The notes under the pieces: generated by a model | What the model was told of the DNA's origin: nothing | The model's database searches: none | The model's input: the letters and a program-made list of their open reading frames with translations, nothing else | In this document: positions 63,937-64,000 of the stretch, piece after piece | Position numbering within the stretch: position 1 is the stretch's first letter | Layout: every line of letters starts with the position of its first letter | From: an uncultured Naasia sp. | GTDB taxonomy: Bacteria > Actinomycetota > Actinomycetes > Actinomycetales > Microbacteriaceae | Length of the DNA: 64,000 nucleotides | NCBI GenBank assembly: GCA_913778905.1 | Contig: CAJYYA010000008.1 | Coordinates: forward strand, 1-64,000 | Reading direction: 5' to 3' | Made by a program: the position numbers and the translations under genes

Positions 63937-64000
63937 CGTCTGTCAGCGGCAGCGTCTACGCTCACCCGGAGGCTGCACGGTAGCGGCCCCGCGCACGAGG
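63937..64000. other. End of window, no gene seen
   Basis: The 64 bases after the CAP-like gene hold no start codon with a ribosome site and no clear hairpin. They may be the promoter region of the next gene. Confidence 0.3.

Overview
The window is about 64 kb of very GC-rich chromosome from an actinobacterium, most likely a member of the Microbacteriaceae; the family is inferred from gene content and protein style, not from a search. Supporting signs are frequent GTG starts, tight ATGA/GTGA/TGATG overlaps, a DUF3073 gene beside purM, a 6C-type small RNA beside a mycobacterial-style Tad pilus locus, an ArsC of the mycothiol type, actinobacterial XylA/XylB and a short signal recognition particle RNA just before dnaX. 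I see no phage, insertion sequence, CRISPR array or origin. The region looks like stable core chromosome with a few accessory cassettes.

Layout. 0-12.7 kb holds purine synthesis: purS-purQ, purC-purD, purF and purM, spread over both strands and separated by small membrane proteins, an epimerase, an Fpg-type glycosylase and a VOC protein. Two 152-153 bp copies of an intergenic element flank the glycosylase gene. 12.8-17.7 kb has a flavoprotein monooxygenase, an RlmA-like protein, glycerate kinase and a PrsW protease pair. 17.8-23.4 kb is a sugar locus: xylA and xylB, with a 66-bp perfect palindrome between them, a divergent ROK regulator and a GH1 beta-glucosidase. 23.5-25.5 kb has a BLUF photoreceptor and a drug exporter.

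25.5-32.2 kb is an envelope-stress island. A leftward set of Asp23/Gls24-family and membrane proteins is followed by an AraC-type regulator and a divergent ECF sigma factor operon that carries two more Gls24-like proteins. 33.0-41.3 kb is housekeeping: tRNA-Ser, SRP RNA, dnaX, recR, lysC, asd, mqo and a radical SAM protein. 41.4-44.6 kb encodes a two-component system with an extra, kinase-like but motif-less membrane protein. Then come thymidine kinase, tRNA-Pro, a metallophosphoesterase coupled to a class A penicillin-binding protein, a RidA protein and acetyl-CoA synthetase.

52.5-56.1 kb has the 6C RNA and a five-gene minimal Tad/Flp locus. It is followed by topA-tmk-holB and a lipoprotein peptidase in one tight operon, tRNA-Thr, ArsC and a secreted CAP-like protein. 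The least explained features are the two families of structured intergenic repeats, the 66-bp palindrome and the Gls24/sigma-factor island.
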